A DNA stretch of 64,000 nucleotides from contig JAMWFC010000053.1 in NCBI GenBank assembly GCA_027475525.1, positions 310,001 to 374,000 on the forward strand. Direction: 5' to 3'. Positions 34,358-44,590 of the stretch are shown here, in pieces. Both the position numbers and the translations under genes were made by a program. This DNA is from Macrolepiota albuminosa. Taxonomy: Eukaryota; Basidiomycota; Agaricomycetes; Agaricales; Agaricaceae. The notes beneath the pieces were generated by a model, which saw only the letters and a program-made list of their open reading frames with translations, was not told where the DNA came from and did not search any database. The stretch's first letter is position 1. Each line of letters opens with the position of its first letter.

Positions 34358-35601
34358 GAGAGGGTCAATGCTATCATGGATCCTAAGGCTGCTGCCTTCT
34401 ATGGTTGGGTTGAAGAGCCAGTCACTTTGGTGCCCAGTGTGGCTACCTATGTGGAGGCAGTGCCCAAGGAGAAAGAGGATTTAGAGAAGAAGATAGAGGA
34501 GCTGCAGAGCTTGGTGGCAAGTCTGATAACTACTAGGAGTCAGACTTATGAGAAGAGCCCCCAGCAGAAGCAGGAGGGTTTTTAGAGAACTCAAGGATGG
34601 TGGCAGATGGAAGGGTCCAGCCTGAATTGAGGACACCACTACCACCTGAGAGTGATCTCAAAAGGCAAAGGGGAGTTATAGAAGTAGGCAAAGGGAACCT
34701 GCCCTTTGAGCAGGTGCCTGCTGTCAATGGAGAGAAAATAGTAAAATTTCAAAGTGACAAGAAAGAGTTGTATCAGCCCAGAGTATGGCAGAGAAGGGAG
34801 GATGAGATTGTCAACAAAATATTGGATAATGAGGTGACAATTTCTACAAGGGAATTGTTGAAGGTGCCAGCCTTACAGGAGGCTCTGGAGAAGACTTGGA
34901 GAAGGAGAGAAGGTGCTACCAAGTGGACAGCAGCCAAGGTCTTTGCACAAGAGGATAGAAGTGCTTCTGTAATGGGCCAGGTCAACATAGATGACTTGCC
35001 TCAACCAGGGTACCATATCTCTCAGAGTGAAGAAGAGGGGATTCCAAAGGGATCAGTGGTTCATGAGGACTGTGTGGCTACCTTCTTGGAACAGCTTCCA
35101 CCAGGGGATAGGCCAGAAGTGGTCTATGTGGCCAGAGACTTGCAAGTGTTGAGGTCTCTGTACCCTAGTGTGAATGACCAAGCTAAGGTGGAGGCTATAT
35201 TGGATAGTGGGTCTCAGATTGTGTGCATGGCTTTGGACAAGGCACTAAGTTTGAGATTGACTTGGGATCCTGACATAAGGTTGCGCATGGAGAGTGCCAA
35301 TCAACAAGTCAATGAGTCTTTGGGGATGGCCAAGAATGTGCCCTTCAAGTTTGCTGAGGGTTTCACAATATACTTGCAAGTGCATATATTTGAGAAACCT
35401 GCCTATACAGTATTACTGGGGAGGCCATTTGATACAGCCACTGAGAGTAATGTGCAGAACTTGAAGGATGGTAGTGCAATCATCACTATCAGGGATCCTA
35501 ATACTGGGAAGAGGACTGCACTGCCAACTTATGAGAGAGGCAAGGCACCCCCTAGTGGCAACAAGGAGGAGTTGGGAAAAGCTTCAGCCTTGAGGAGTTG
35601 A
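34358..35601 (+). CDS. Gypsy gag-linker and protease region, copy B
   Basis: MDPKAAAFYGWVEEP (34378) with a charged coiled-coil-like stretch to 34585 (TAG), then an open frame 34597-35601 (334 aa) with VEAILDSGSQIVCMA at about 35195 (catalytic Asp-Ser-Gly) and AYTVLLGRPFDT (flap and second conserved block). Ends KASALRS*, four bases before the end overlapping the RT frame start at 35598. It would process Gag-Pol. Apart from the TAG after the linker the protease is open. Confidence 0.75.
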
Positions 35602-37403
35602 TCCCAGATCAAGGAGAGGCTGCAGTGATGATAGAGGGGAGTGAGGAGGAAGGTTTCTGGATCAAGGGGTACTGTGTCAAGGAGAAGAGTTTTGAGCAGC
35701 AAGAACTCAGAGATGTGTACTTGGCTGCTTACCATGCTACTGGAGGAGAAGGAGAAAGGACAGGGCAGTTGCTGGGAGCTTACCTGAATGGAGAGCTAGG
35801 CTACCTACCTGAAGAGTTAAAGAGTGGGGGGGAGAAAAGCCAGGAGGAAACTGTACAAGTGTTTGGGAAATATAAGCCTGTTGCCAAGAAAGTTAGACCT
35901 GTGTTGGGTACTACACCAGAAGAGTTCAGGATAGAGAGGAATATCACTGGGGATCCTTTGAAGGATATGCCACCTTTGAGTCCACATCCACCTGAATTCA
36001 GACCAACTGGGAGGTACACAGAGGAGTGCAAACAGATTATTGACCAAGCACATGAAGGGGAGTTCCTGTGGCCAGAAGAGAGGAAGTTACTGCACCAGTT
36101 GATGATGCAGCAGAATGAGGCCTTTGCATGGAATGACAGTCAGAAGGGGAAGTTCAAAGAGGAATACTTCCCACCTGTTGTTATGCCAGTAGTACCTCAC
36201 CAGCCTTGGGTGTTGAAAAACAGACCCATACCTCCTGGGAAGTACAATGACCTGTGCAAGGAGATTAAGAGGAAGTTGGAAGCAGGGGTTTATGAGAGGT
36301 CAAATTCCTCATATAGATCACAATGGTTCACTGTTCTGAAGAAGGATGGGAAAAGTCTAAGGCTTGTGCACAGTTTAGAACCTCTAAACAAGGTCACTAT
36401 AGCTCATTCTGGAGTACCTCCTGCTACAGAAGAACTGGCCAACCACTTTGCTGGAAGAGCATGTGGTGGGATGTGTGATCTCTATGTTGGATATGATGAA
36501 AGGACTTTGGACCCTAAGTCTAGAGACTATACCACCTTTCAGACACCTTATGGAGCTCTGAGATTGGTGACATTGCCAATGGGATGGACTAATTCAGTTC
36601 CCATCTTCCATGATGATGTTACTTATATCTTGCAGGATGAGATACCTCATGTCACTTGGCCTTATATTGATGATGTTCCAATAAGAGGACCTGAGACTAG
36701 GTATGAGTTGGAAGGAGGAGGGTATGAGACTATTGCAGAGAATAAAGGGATTAGGCACTTTGTATGGGAACACCTGAACAATGTCAATAGAGTTGTTCAG
36801 CGCATCAAGTATGCTGGAGGAACCTTCTCAGGGACTAAGTCTGTGCTATGTGCAGATGAAATCACTGTAGTAGGACACCTGTGTTCTTATGAGGGGCGCA
36901 AGCCAGAGACAAAGAGATATGCAGTGGTCATGAGTTGGGGAGATTGCCGCAATGTCTCTGAGGTTAGGAAGTTCTTGGGAACTTGTGGTACCTTCAGGAT
37001 GTTCATCCAGGACTATGCCAAGATCTCAGAGCCTATCAATAGGCTCACTAAAGATGATGTGGCTTTTGTCTGGGAGGAAGAACAGAAGGAGGCCATGAAG
37101 GAGATGAAGAGGAGGTTAGCAAGTTGTGCAGCTCTAAGACCTATAGACTATGAGTCTGAAGGAGCTGTCATCTTGGCAGTAGACACTTCTTGGATGGCTG
37201 TGGGGTTTGGGATCTTCCAAGAAGACAGTACAAATCCAAAACAGAGGACTTGTGCTAGACTGGGGTCCATTACCTTGAATGAGAGGGAGGCTAGGTTTTC
37301 ACAACCTAAGAGAGAGTTGTATGGTCTTATGAGGGCATTACAAGTTAGCAGCTATTGGTTACTAGGGTGCAGAAAGCTTATCATTGAGAGTGATGCTAAA
37401 TAG
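35598..37403 (+). CDS. pol: Gypsy reverse transcriptase-RNase H
   Basis: 601-aa open frame that overlaps the protease stop by four bases (ATGA-type overlap). N-terminal linker with KYKPVAKKVRPVLGTTPEEF, RT fingers from about residue 200 (PWVLKNRPIPPGKYNDLCKE), catalytic block YIDDVPIRG (about 355) with the Asp pair intact, thumb, then RNase H with AVDTSWM, RELYGLM and ESDAK, giving Asp, Glu and Asp. The frame ends in TAG at 37401-37403 just after ESDAK, in place of a Tyr codon. Only three CG dinucleotides occur in 1.8 kb, yet no CG-loss stop has arisen. Confidence 0.87.
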   Translation: MIPDQGEAAVMIEGSEEEGFWIKGYCVKEKSFEQQELRDVYLAAYHATGGEGERTGQLLGAYLNGELGYLPEELKSGGEKSQEETVQVFGKYKPVAKKVRPVLGTTPEEFRIERNITGDPLKDMPPLSPHPPEFRPTGRYTEECKQIIDQAHEGEFLWPEERKLLHQLMMQQNEAFAWNDSQKGKFKEEYFPPVVMPVVPHQPWVLKNRPIPPGKYNDLCKEIKRKLEAGVYERSNSSYRSQWFTVLKKDGKSLRLVHSLEPLNKVTIAHSGVPPATEELANHFAGRACGGMCDLYVGYDERTLDPKSRDYTTFQTPYGALRLVTLPMGWTNSVPIFHDDVTYILQDEIPHVTWPYIDDVPIRGPETRYELEGGGYETIAENKGIRHFVWEHLNNVNRVVQRIKYAGGTFSGTKSVLCADEITVVGHLCSYEGRKPETKRYAVVMSWGDCRNVSEVRKFLGTCGTFRMFIQDYAKISEPINRLTKDDVAFVWEEEQKEAMKEMKRRLASCAALRPIDYESEGAVILAVDTSWMAVGFGIFQEDSTNPKQRTCARLGSITLNEREARFSQPKRELYGLMRALQVSSYWLLGCRKLIIESDAK

Positions 37404-37449
37404 CTCAAGGGCATGCTGAGCAACCAGGATTGGACCTAATGCTACTATA

Positions 37450-39330
37450 ATGCGCTGGGTGGAAGCTGTACTTATGTACCACTTTACCTTGAGGCATGTG
37501 CCAGGAAAGACTTTCAGTATGGATGGTCTATCTTGCAGAGAGAAGCAACCAGAAGATGAAGAGTATCCTCCTGTAGACCCCTCTTTACTGGATGATCCAA
37601 AGCCAATGTCCTTTGAGTATCCAGATGAGATCAACAAGGTACCTGGCTGGGAGGAACATGTGCCTCTCAAGTTAGAAGACTTCATGGATGAGATTGATAC
37701 AAGAGGAGGCTACTTGTTAGCAGTCACTCCAGAGGATGTACAGGAGGAAGTGGAATTGGGTAGAGACAGGGAGCAAGGGATAGCCTTGGGCTTACAAGAA
37801 CAGAGCACTAAAGTAGGGACTACACTGAATCCAGTAGCAGTCTTAACTTTATCTACACTCTTGTTGCCAGAAAGGCCCTCTGCCTCTACTGTAGAAGAGT
37901 ACCAGGAAGAGAGGAGAACTGAGAAGGGGAAATCCTTAGATAACCTCTTACCCCTAGTACAGGACTGGCTTAGGCATCCTGGAAAGGTACCCAGAGAGGT
38001 GAAAGAAGGTCAATTCCTTAGATTTGCAAGGCAGTTCTTCTTTGATCTCAAGGGGAGGTTTTACAAGAGAGGAGAAGAGGGGAAGCACAAGCTAGTCATA
38101 GAGAAGGACAGGAGGATGTATATGTTAAAGTCAGCTCATGATGCACTTGGTCACAGAGGGACCTTTGCAACTAAGGCTTTACTGGAGGAGAGGTTTTGGT
38201 GGCCAGAAATGGAAGCTGATGTAAAGTGGTATATAGACACTTGTCATGCTTGCCAAGTAAGGCAGAAAGTTGCAGTATGCAGGCAGCCTGTGGTAGCCTA
38301 CACTCCCAGTATATTTGAAACCATACACTTGGATACCATGCATATGACACCAAGTTCAAATGGGTGCAAGTATATTGTACATGGGAGGTGCACTTTAACC
38401 TCATGGATGGAGGGTAGACCTTTAAAGAAGGATAACCACAAGTTGATTGGGCAGTGGTTGTTTGAAGAAGTGATATGCAGATGGGGCTGTATAAGCACTA
38501 TTGTAACAGATAATGCTGGGCAGTTCACAAAAGTGGTACATTGGCTATCTAAGAAGTATGGGATACAGGGCATAACTATTGCTCCCTATAATTCTAGAGC
38601 TAATGGGAGGATAGAGAGACCACATTGGGATGTGAGGCAGGCCTTGTATAAAGCCTGTGAAGACAGAACCAAGTGGTACTGGTTCTTTTGGCATGTAATG
38701 TGGGCAGACAGGATTACAGTTAGAAAGAGATTTGGGTGTTCCCCATTCTTCTTAGTAACTGGAGCACATCCTATACTACCCTTGGACTTAGTGGAAGCCA
38801 CTTGGTTGGTAGACTGGCCTGATGGACCAGTATCTACAGAAGACTTAATTGGCTTAAGAGCTCAAGCACTGGCAAAGCACTACCAGCATGTGGAAGACAT
38901 GAGGACTAGGGTCAGCAAGGAGAAGTTGAGATGGGCAGAGAACTTCACAAGGGAAAATGAAGCCTCTATCAAGGAGTACAAGTTCAAACCAAGAGACTTA
39001 GTACTGGTTAGAAACATAGTGGCAGCTAAATCTCTAAGTGGGAAAATGTCTGCTCGCTATTGGGGACCTATGGTGGTGTTGACTAGGACTAGGGGAGGCA
39101 ACTATATAGTGGCAGAGTTGGATGGTACTGTGTGGCAAGAAAGAGTAGCTGCCTTTAGGGTTATACCTTACAAGGCTAGGCAGCAAATCACTCTGCCTAC
39201 TAGTATAGAGGAATGGATTGATATTACTCCTTCTAAGCTACAAGAGCTAAGAGAAGAGAAGAATGAGGGACAGGTGGAGGAAGATCTCTACCTCCAGGGC
39301 ATACACCTAGAGGAGGAACAGGAAGAGTAA
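37450..39330 (+). CDS. int: Gypsy RNase H tail and integrase
   Basis: 626 aa. The first residues (MRWVEAVLMYHFTLRHVPGK) are the end of RNase H, so a frameshift in 37404-37450 separates it from RT. Then the HHCC zinc domain (HDALGHRGTF...DTCHACQ, about residue 217-260) and the integrase core with LDTMH, TDNAGQF and GRIERPH giving the D,D,E triad. The C-terminal part (FKPRDLVLVRNI, MSARYWGPMVVL) is the GPY/F-like region; no chromodomain seen. It would insert the cDNA. Frame fully open. Confidence 0.87.
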   Translation: MRWVEAVLMYHFTLRHVPGKTFSMDGLSCREKQPEDEEYPPVDPSLLDDPKPMSFEYPDEINKVPGWEEHVPLKLEDFMDEIDTRGGYLLAVTPEDVQEEVELGRDREQGIALGLQEQSTKVGTTLNPVAVLTLSTLLLPERPSASTVEEYQEERRTEKGKSLDNLLPLVQDWLRHPGKVPREVKEGQFLRFARQFFFDLKGRFYKRGEEGKHKLVIEKDRRMYMLKSAHDALGHRGTFATKALLEERFWWPEMEADVKWYIDTCHACQVRQKVAVCRQPVVAYTPSIFETIHLDTMHMTPSSNGCKYIVHGRCTLTSWMEGRPLKKDNHKLIGQWLFEEVICRWGCISTIVTDNAGQFTKVVHWLSKKYGIQGITIAPYNSRANGRIERPHWDVRQALYKACEDRTKWYWFFWHVMWADRITVRKRFGCSPFFLVTGAHPILPLDLVEATWLVDWPDGPVSTEDLIGLRAQALAKHYQHVEDMRTRVSKEKLRWAENFTRENEASIKEYKFKPRDLVLVRNIVAAKSLSGKMSARYWGPMVVLTRTRGGNYIVAELDGTVWQERVAAFRVIPYKARQQITLPTSIEEWIDITPSKLQELREEKNEGQVEEDLYLQGIHLEEEQEE

Positions 39331-39596
39331 CTCAGTCTTCCTGTCCCTAGAGCTCTGGGGTAGCTGGCAAAGTAGGGGGAGCCATGGAGGATGGTGAACT
39401 AGGGATGTAGGGGATGATAGGAGGGGTTTAAATGGCCTTGAAGGCGACAGGGAGGACAGCAAAAACATGCAAAAGAAACCTACAAACCTTGCAGGAGGGC
39501 CAGACGAAAATTTTGATATGATGGGAGAGAAATGGAACTTGACCTAATCTGGAACTGTGAATGACTGAGGATAGTCTTTATTTGGTGGGGGGGAGA
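39331..39596 (+). other. 3' untranslated region and polypurine tract of the Gypsy element
   Basis: Non-coding text after integrase ending in TTGGTGGGGGGGAGA, a polypurine tract directly before LTR1a, as needed to prime plus-strand DNA. Confidence 0.7.
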
Positions 39597-40583
39597 TGAT
39601 ACAATGCTGTACCAGCAGTCAGGGACACACCATGCACCAGAAGTCAAAATAAACATTTAATTATGGGCTGAAAACTGTAAGCCTCCTGGTAGCAGTTTCA
39701 ACAAATAACCATCTCCAAAAACATCCCAACAAAGACACAGAAAAGTACAGAACAACAGGCAGGGACCAGTTCAAACTATCAGCTCAACAATAGTCTAACC
39801 ACTGTAATGGGGAGGGGAAGCATGGAAGCTGGCAGAGCAGACGAAATAAGATGAAATTGGGATATTATTATTGTCATTGACAATTATAATCACATGGAAG
39901 CTGGCAGAGCAGATAGGATAAGATGAAATGGGGATATTATTATTGTCATTGACAATTATCATAACTCAATTTCGTCATCAAGTCAGTTAATGTTCGACTG
40001 AACATAACCAGAAGGAGGAAAGGAAAGAAGCAGGAGACGCAGGGAGGCACTAAAAGAGGAAAGAAAGATCTATGAATGGGATCATGCTAAATGGAGCTCA
40101 AGCAAATGGGGAAGTGGCAATCTGAAACATCTGGAGGAATGGTGGAACAAGAAGTTGAATGGTGGAACTGGTGGCACCGAAACAGGCCTCCCAAAAAGGG
40201 AAATTGGACTATCAAATACATTCTGGAAGTTGGAGAGTTTCCGACAAAGAGTCATATGTAGATAGTGGTCTGTGCACCAGAAAAACAGTATAAATAGCCC
40301 AAGTTTAGTAGAGAATAGACAGGCAATTGATAGGCAAAGGCTTGGTGATTCCCAGGGAGTGAATTGCTTAGGCCGGAGTTTGTTAAGAAACCTTGACTTG
40401 TGGGAATATTATTATTCTCATTCAATATTATAATTCCTCAAAACCTTGGCGTTTTGCAAAATTATTAAACACATTCAAAACAATAATTATCCCTTTTGTC
40501 GTCAAAGTCAGTGTGAATTCAAGGTCATATTCTACACTAGCAAGCCTCAGAACTATCAAGTAATACTTCTACCAAGTACTACA
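39597..40583 (+). repeat. LTR1a, 3' LTR of the chimeric Gypsy element
   Basis: TGATACAATGCTGTACC...CCAAGTACTACA, 987 bp. It carries a duplication of about 75 bp (39830-39965, each copy with ATTGTCATTGACAAT) and one copy of the repeat that LTR1c has three times. On the right it abuts the inverted gag copy. Confidence 0.8.
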
Positions 40584-42054
40584 ATGTCATCCCTAGTATC
40601 TCTCACAGCATTGGTGTAAGTAGAGTAGGTTGGGATATCTTGAGCTTCCTCAGCTCAGCCAAAGTATAGCCCCACTTGAGAGTCATGTAACTTCATCACC
40701 CTATCATGTGGTGATATACTGGATGGCTCTCTGGGTAGAGGTGCTCTGTTGGGCATTCTAGTCCTTCCATCTACTAGAATTACCCATCCTTTTTGTACAT
40801 CTATCTGATTTAACCTGCTCACACTCAGCTATACAATGACCAGTTCCCCAACAGTAGAAGCAATATGTGCTTCCCCCAGGGGTAGGCATCATTGTCTGAG
40901 CAGGCCTCTCTGTTGGCCCTCCATGGTGGCTCTTGGTATTTAAGAAGGCATTCCTCATGTCTATTTGGCTAGTTTGCAGGGCCTGCATAGCGCTCTGGAT
41001 GCTGCCAACCTGTTTTCCAATAGTGACCATAGAGTCCTGCAGATGAGCCATCCTCTCTTCTGCTTCCTCATTCTTCACCACTACTCCACCTATCTCCTTG
41101 TTGGTGGTCTCTCCTCTAACCTTCCTAATAGCTGTACCATCTACTAAGGCTGTCACCACTGCTATCACTTCAGACAAGTCATACTTGTTGTCTTTGTGGT
41201 GATTACGAATGGGATCCCTGTAGTGGCCATGCTTGTGGATGAGCCTCTCCTCCACTAACTCTGCCAGGGTGGGTGTAAAGCACCCTATAAACGTATCTAC
41301 TAATGCTCCATTTCCCACAATAGTATCCAACTTTTTGGCCTCTGCCCTGAACTTTCTTATTAAAGAATATATTTCGGGAGCATCTCCTCTGCTTAATCTA
41401 GTGTGCTCCCTACATACACAATCCAGGTTGGCCACACTTCCTGCATCATCCATGGCCTCAGAATATGACTCTTTAACCTCCTTTACAAAGGTGGCCCAAG
41501 AGTATCTATCCTCAAAGCTGTCAAACCCCCCTCCACTCTTGCTCAGTTTGCACATCCATATATTCCAATAGTCTCTTCTTCTTCTCTCCATCCTCAATAA
41601 TGCCTGTATGATGAAATAGTGACTGCATTCTTTGCAGAAACCTGTGAACCTCAGCCGGCTCACTATTTCTGAACTTAGGTGCATCTCTGCTTTCAGGCAA
41701 TGGCATTTTGTATTGGGTGGGTTGCTCCATAATGCTGGCCAATCTAGTTGACTCAGGGAATGAAGACTTAGGTGTTGGTGAAGTAGGTGTGTACTTCTCT
41801 GTCCAAAGTTTTCATTTACAAAGTACAGCGTCTGGATCTGGGAGACTAGCAACTGTGCCCTTGGAGGATGCACATGTTTCTCTTCTCCTGGGAGAAATAA
41901 TGATTTTTGCTCTTGGTGTGGTAACCTTAGGCATGCTGGGCCAAGAACATGGCAGTGCAAAACTAATGTTTCTTTTTAGGTGTTTGGACTCCAAATGGAA
42001 GTCCAACAAAGTGTTTGTTTATGTAACAAAAGCCCCCTCACAGTGGGCTCCAGA
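40584..42054 (-). pseudogene. gag: Inverted near-identical copy of the gag region 31319-32790
   Basis: Reading leftward: primer-binding-like TCTGGAGCCCAC, gag, and 170 bases past gag, ending at GGGATGACAT. The 400-codon frames of the two copies differ by one residue (CHV against CQV), and both have the same TGA and the same six-G frameshift (here 41526-41531). The copy stops exactly at LTR1a. Confidence 0.85.
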
Positions 42055-43944
42055 TGATGTGAAATGAGTAGTTTACTTTATGTAAAGTAGTCCAAAATGT
42101 AATTTGGACTGAACTTTATTATATTTTAACTCTCCAATTTCACAGAGTATGTGGGGCAGTAGTCACACTAGTGTGCACTTTGTAAAAGTAACTTATGATT
42201 TTTATTGAATCTAATTTGAATGTAAAGTAGAATTCACACTCAAAATTGGGATGCAAATAGTATTACTACTAAAAACCTGAAGTCAGTCTACTGCTGCTGG
42301 CCTTAGATGTCTGCTCTCTGGGGACTCCAAGCTATGGCAAGTCAACTGTTTGCCCAGCTCCCCCAATTCCCATCCCTTTTTATAGTCCTTTTGCCTTCAC
42401 ATGGACCAGCATGTATTCATGTGGTAATGAGGTTATACATGGTGTTTTTGCATGCTTGGTGACCTGGTGATGACGCCCAAAGTTTGGTCAGTAACAAATA
42501 TGACTATAGTGTTACCGTACCAAAAGCTTGCGTTGGGCGCGCTATAAGTGATGAGAGGAGTCCCAGGCATGTCCCAGAGAACGTGCCTGTGAAAATGAGG
42601 AAAAGTCGGTAAGGGGGTCGGCAAGTGTAAAGCGCTAAGGTAAAGCGCCTATGAAAGCAGCGGTAAGTGCACACGGCAATGTCAGTGACAAGAATGCGGT
42701 AAGCTTAGCGAGGTCTAAGTGTCGTTAATGCCTGCCGTAGCTGCGAGGCGTGAATAGGTCGAAGGCTAGCGATAACCTGCAACTGCTGACGAGTTTGATG
42801 TTGCCGATCGTTAATGAGGTCTTGAGCATAAGGAAGACTGAAGAAAGGGGAGCAGGAAACTCTGGTCTATTGTTTAATGGGTATGTACAAGTCGGTAAGT
42901 ACTTTATATACTACAAGGAGTTCACTGTCGCCAGTGACCAACCATTGCCAAAGTGCGGTAAACTAGAAAATTTCATAGGGGTAGCTCCAACGGTTTCAGA
43001 TCCCTACCGTCCATTCAAGACCCTTAGCAATGCCAGGCGGCAGATCACGAAGCTAAACCATCAATCCATCATCCTTCTGTCTGTCCAAAATGCTTAGCGA
43101 TGTCAGGCGCCAGATCGAGGTGCTAAGCGGTGTCAGACACCAAGGTCAAATGCCAAGCTGTCCATCAGTTTTTGATAGATATCAGGCTTCTCCCTAAGCG
43201 CTGTCGTCAGTGACTGATGCCATCTGTCAGTTGTCATTCTGTCTGCCGTCGGCACTATCACTGATCGGATCTGCTTCTTGCCGTGCGCGGCCGTCAAATA
43301 TTGTCAAAATTGGTTAGTTAGCGCGCACTAAGGTATCCTGAGCCTGTGCCATGTTGCCGTAGCCTGCCATTGATGCACTGATCCTGTATGGGGTCCTATC
43401 ACCGGCATTGCTTGCTACTGGGTCTGGGCATCAGTAGTTGTATGCCAAAGCCTGCTAGAGGCTAATTGTTCCTCCTCGATCTCCCTGGCTATTCCTTCTT
43501 CCTCCCTCTTTCCTTTCTCCTGCTTCTCCTCTTGGTCTGGACTGCTGTTTTATCATTTTGCAGCTGTGACAGATGGTCTCTTGTGTTGGTGGTCTGCAGG
43601 TATGGAGGAGCAGTGTGTTTTTGATTGAGACAACAGTTTGATGTGTGTGCTGAGGGTGATGTCAGTTTTGATGGGGATCCTATCTTGGAGATTATGAGAT
43701 CTCCTCATCAAGCACTGCCACCTCAGTTTTTGCTGCCACATCACTCTGATCGTAGCTGGCTTACATTTACTGCTGACTGACTTGGACTTTTTGTCTTTGC
43801 ATAGCATATTGGGGTTGATTTTGTAGTGAATTGTTCCCAAGTCTACAGGTTTTGACTCACACCTACAGTTTTCGGTGTTCTTTATAGGGTATATTGGGAT
43901 TATTTGACATTTGTTTGTCTGCCTCAAGTGAGGCAGACGTATCA
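42055..43944 (-). repeat. LTR2c, 5' LTR of the inverted element, split by LTR4b
   Basis: Minus strand: TGATACGTCTGCCTCACTTG (43944) to TTTCACATCA (42055), net about 956 bp after removal of LTR4b. Family member of LTR2b but visibly diverged from it, in contrast to the attached gag. Confidence 0.75.
42468..43401 (-). repeat. Solo LTR4b inside LTR2c
   Basis: Minus strand TGATAGGACCCCATACAGG...GGGCGTCATCA, matching LTR4a. Flanks CCTGG and CCGGC suggest a 4-bp duplication CCGG altered by one transition. Confidence 0.75.
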
Positions 43945-43974
43945 GTATAAGTCATTTTAAATGGTTTAGTGATT

Positions 43975-44026
43975 GGGGTGGGGTGGGGTAGTAGTAGTAG
44001 TTGTTGTTGTTGTTGTTGTTGTTGTT
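43975..44026 (+). repeat. GTA/GTT microsatellite
   Basis: GGGTGGGGTGGGGTA, then GTAGTAGTAG and nine or so GTT/TTG triplets, within the RT frame as a poly-Val run. Confidence 0.85.
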
Positions 44027-44239
44027 TCAAGTGCTAGCAGCAAACTTCGAGCAACTCTTGATCTGTCTTTTCCTTGTAACAACCCTGCCATTCCTTCTGT
44101 CAACTCTTATATTGACTCAGATGACTACCCTTGTGACTGGAGTACCTTTTCCACTTGTTGGCTCTTGATGGCTGATGCTCCTCCTGAATCTCAGGCTGCT
44201 GTCTTTGATGTCAACTCTGTCTTCCAGAATATTCCTACA
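44027..44239 (+). pseudogene. Tyrosine-recombinase retrotransposon RT, N-terminal piece
   Basis: SSKLRATLDLSFPCNNPAIP, then CDWSTFSTCWLLMADAPPES and AVFDVNSVFQNIPT: the palm entry of DIRS/Ngaro-type RTs. The reading frame continues in phase at 50545 once Copia-2 and one CTACA copy are left out. Confidence 0.72.
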
Positions 44240-44550
44240 TGTTGTACCAATCTAGTAGCCTGAGAGAATGCACAATCTAATAGCAACATAACAAGCCTCA
44301 GAGTCAATCAATGATGATAGAAAACCACTAAGATTATATAAGATTATACCTAATAGCAACATAACACTAAGTCATAAGCTATTAGATATGTATTAATCAT
44401 AAAGTATGAGAAATGGTCACTTACAGCCTCAGAGTCAATCAATAATGATAGAAAACCACTGAGGCTGTTTGACACATCAATGTGAAGTTGTAACTATAAG
44501 TCATGTGACCATATTCAAGCTGATCCAATCGTATAGTCTCCCGACCAACA
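44240..44550 (-). repeat. Copia-2 3' LTR
   Basis: 311 bp; differs from the 5' LTR by about ten transitions and a 10-bp duplication (AGATTATATA). Contains two copies of GCCTCAGAGTCAATCAATRAT. Confidence 0.88.
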
Positions 44551-44590
44551 CAACCCCATCAGCGAGAAAGTGGATAAATATGGGTTATAG

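Larger units (their letters stand above)
31319..39596 (+). mobile_element. Chimeric Ty3/Gypsy element: gag and protease of one family joined to protease-RT-integrase of another
   Basis: Internal region between LTR2b (5') and LTR1a (3'), which are different LTR families. Order: gag (31441-32616), protease region A (32938 to about 34355), then from about 34358 a gag-protease linker (MDPKAAAFYGWVEEP) that normally precedes protease, protease region B, RT-RNase H, integrase, polypurine tract (39585-39596). Region A and region B are homologous but clearly diverged. CG is nearly absent throughout. Confidence 0.75.

Noticed and set aside
43973..44026. Poly-Val start of an apparent gene
   Set aside because: It is a GTT microsatellite within the RT relic, not a protein start.
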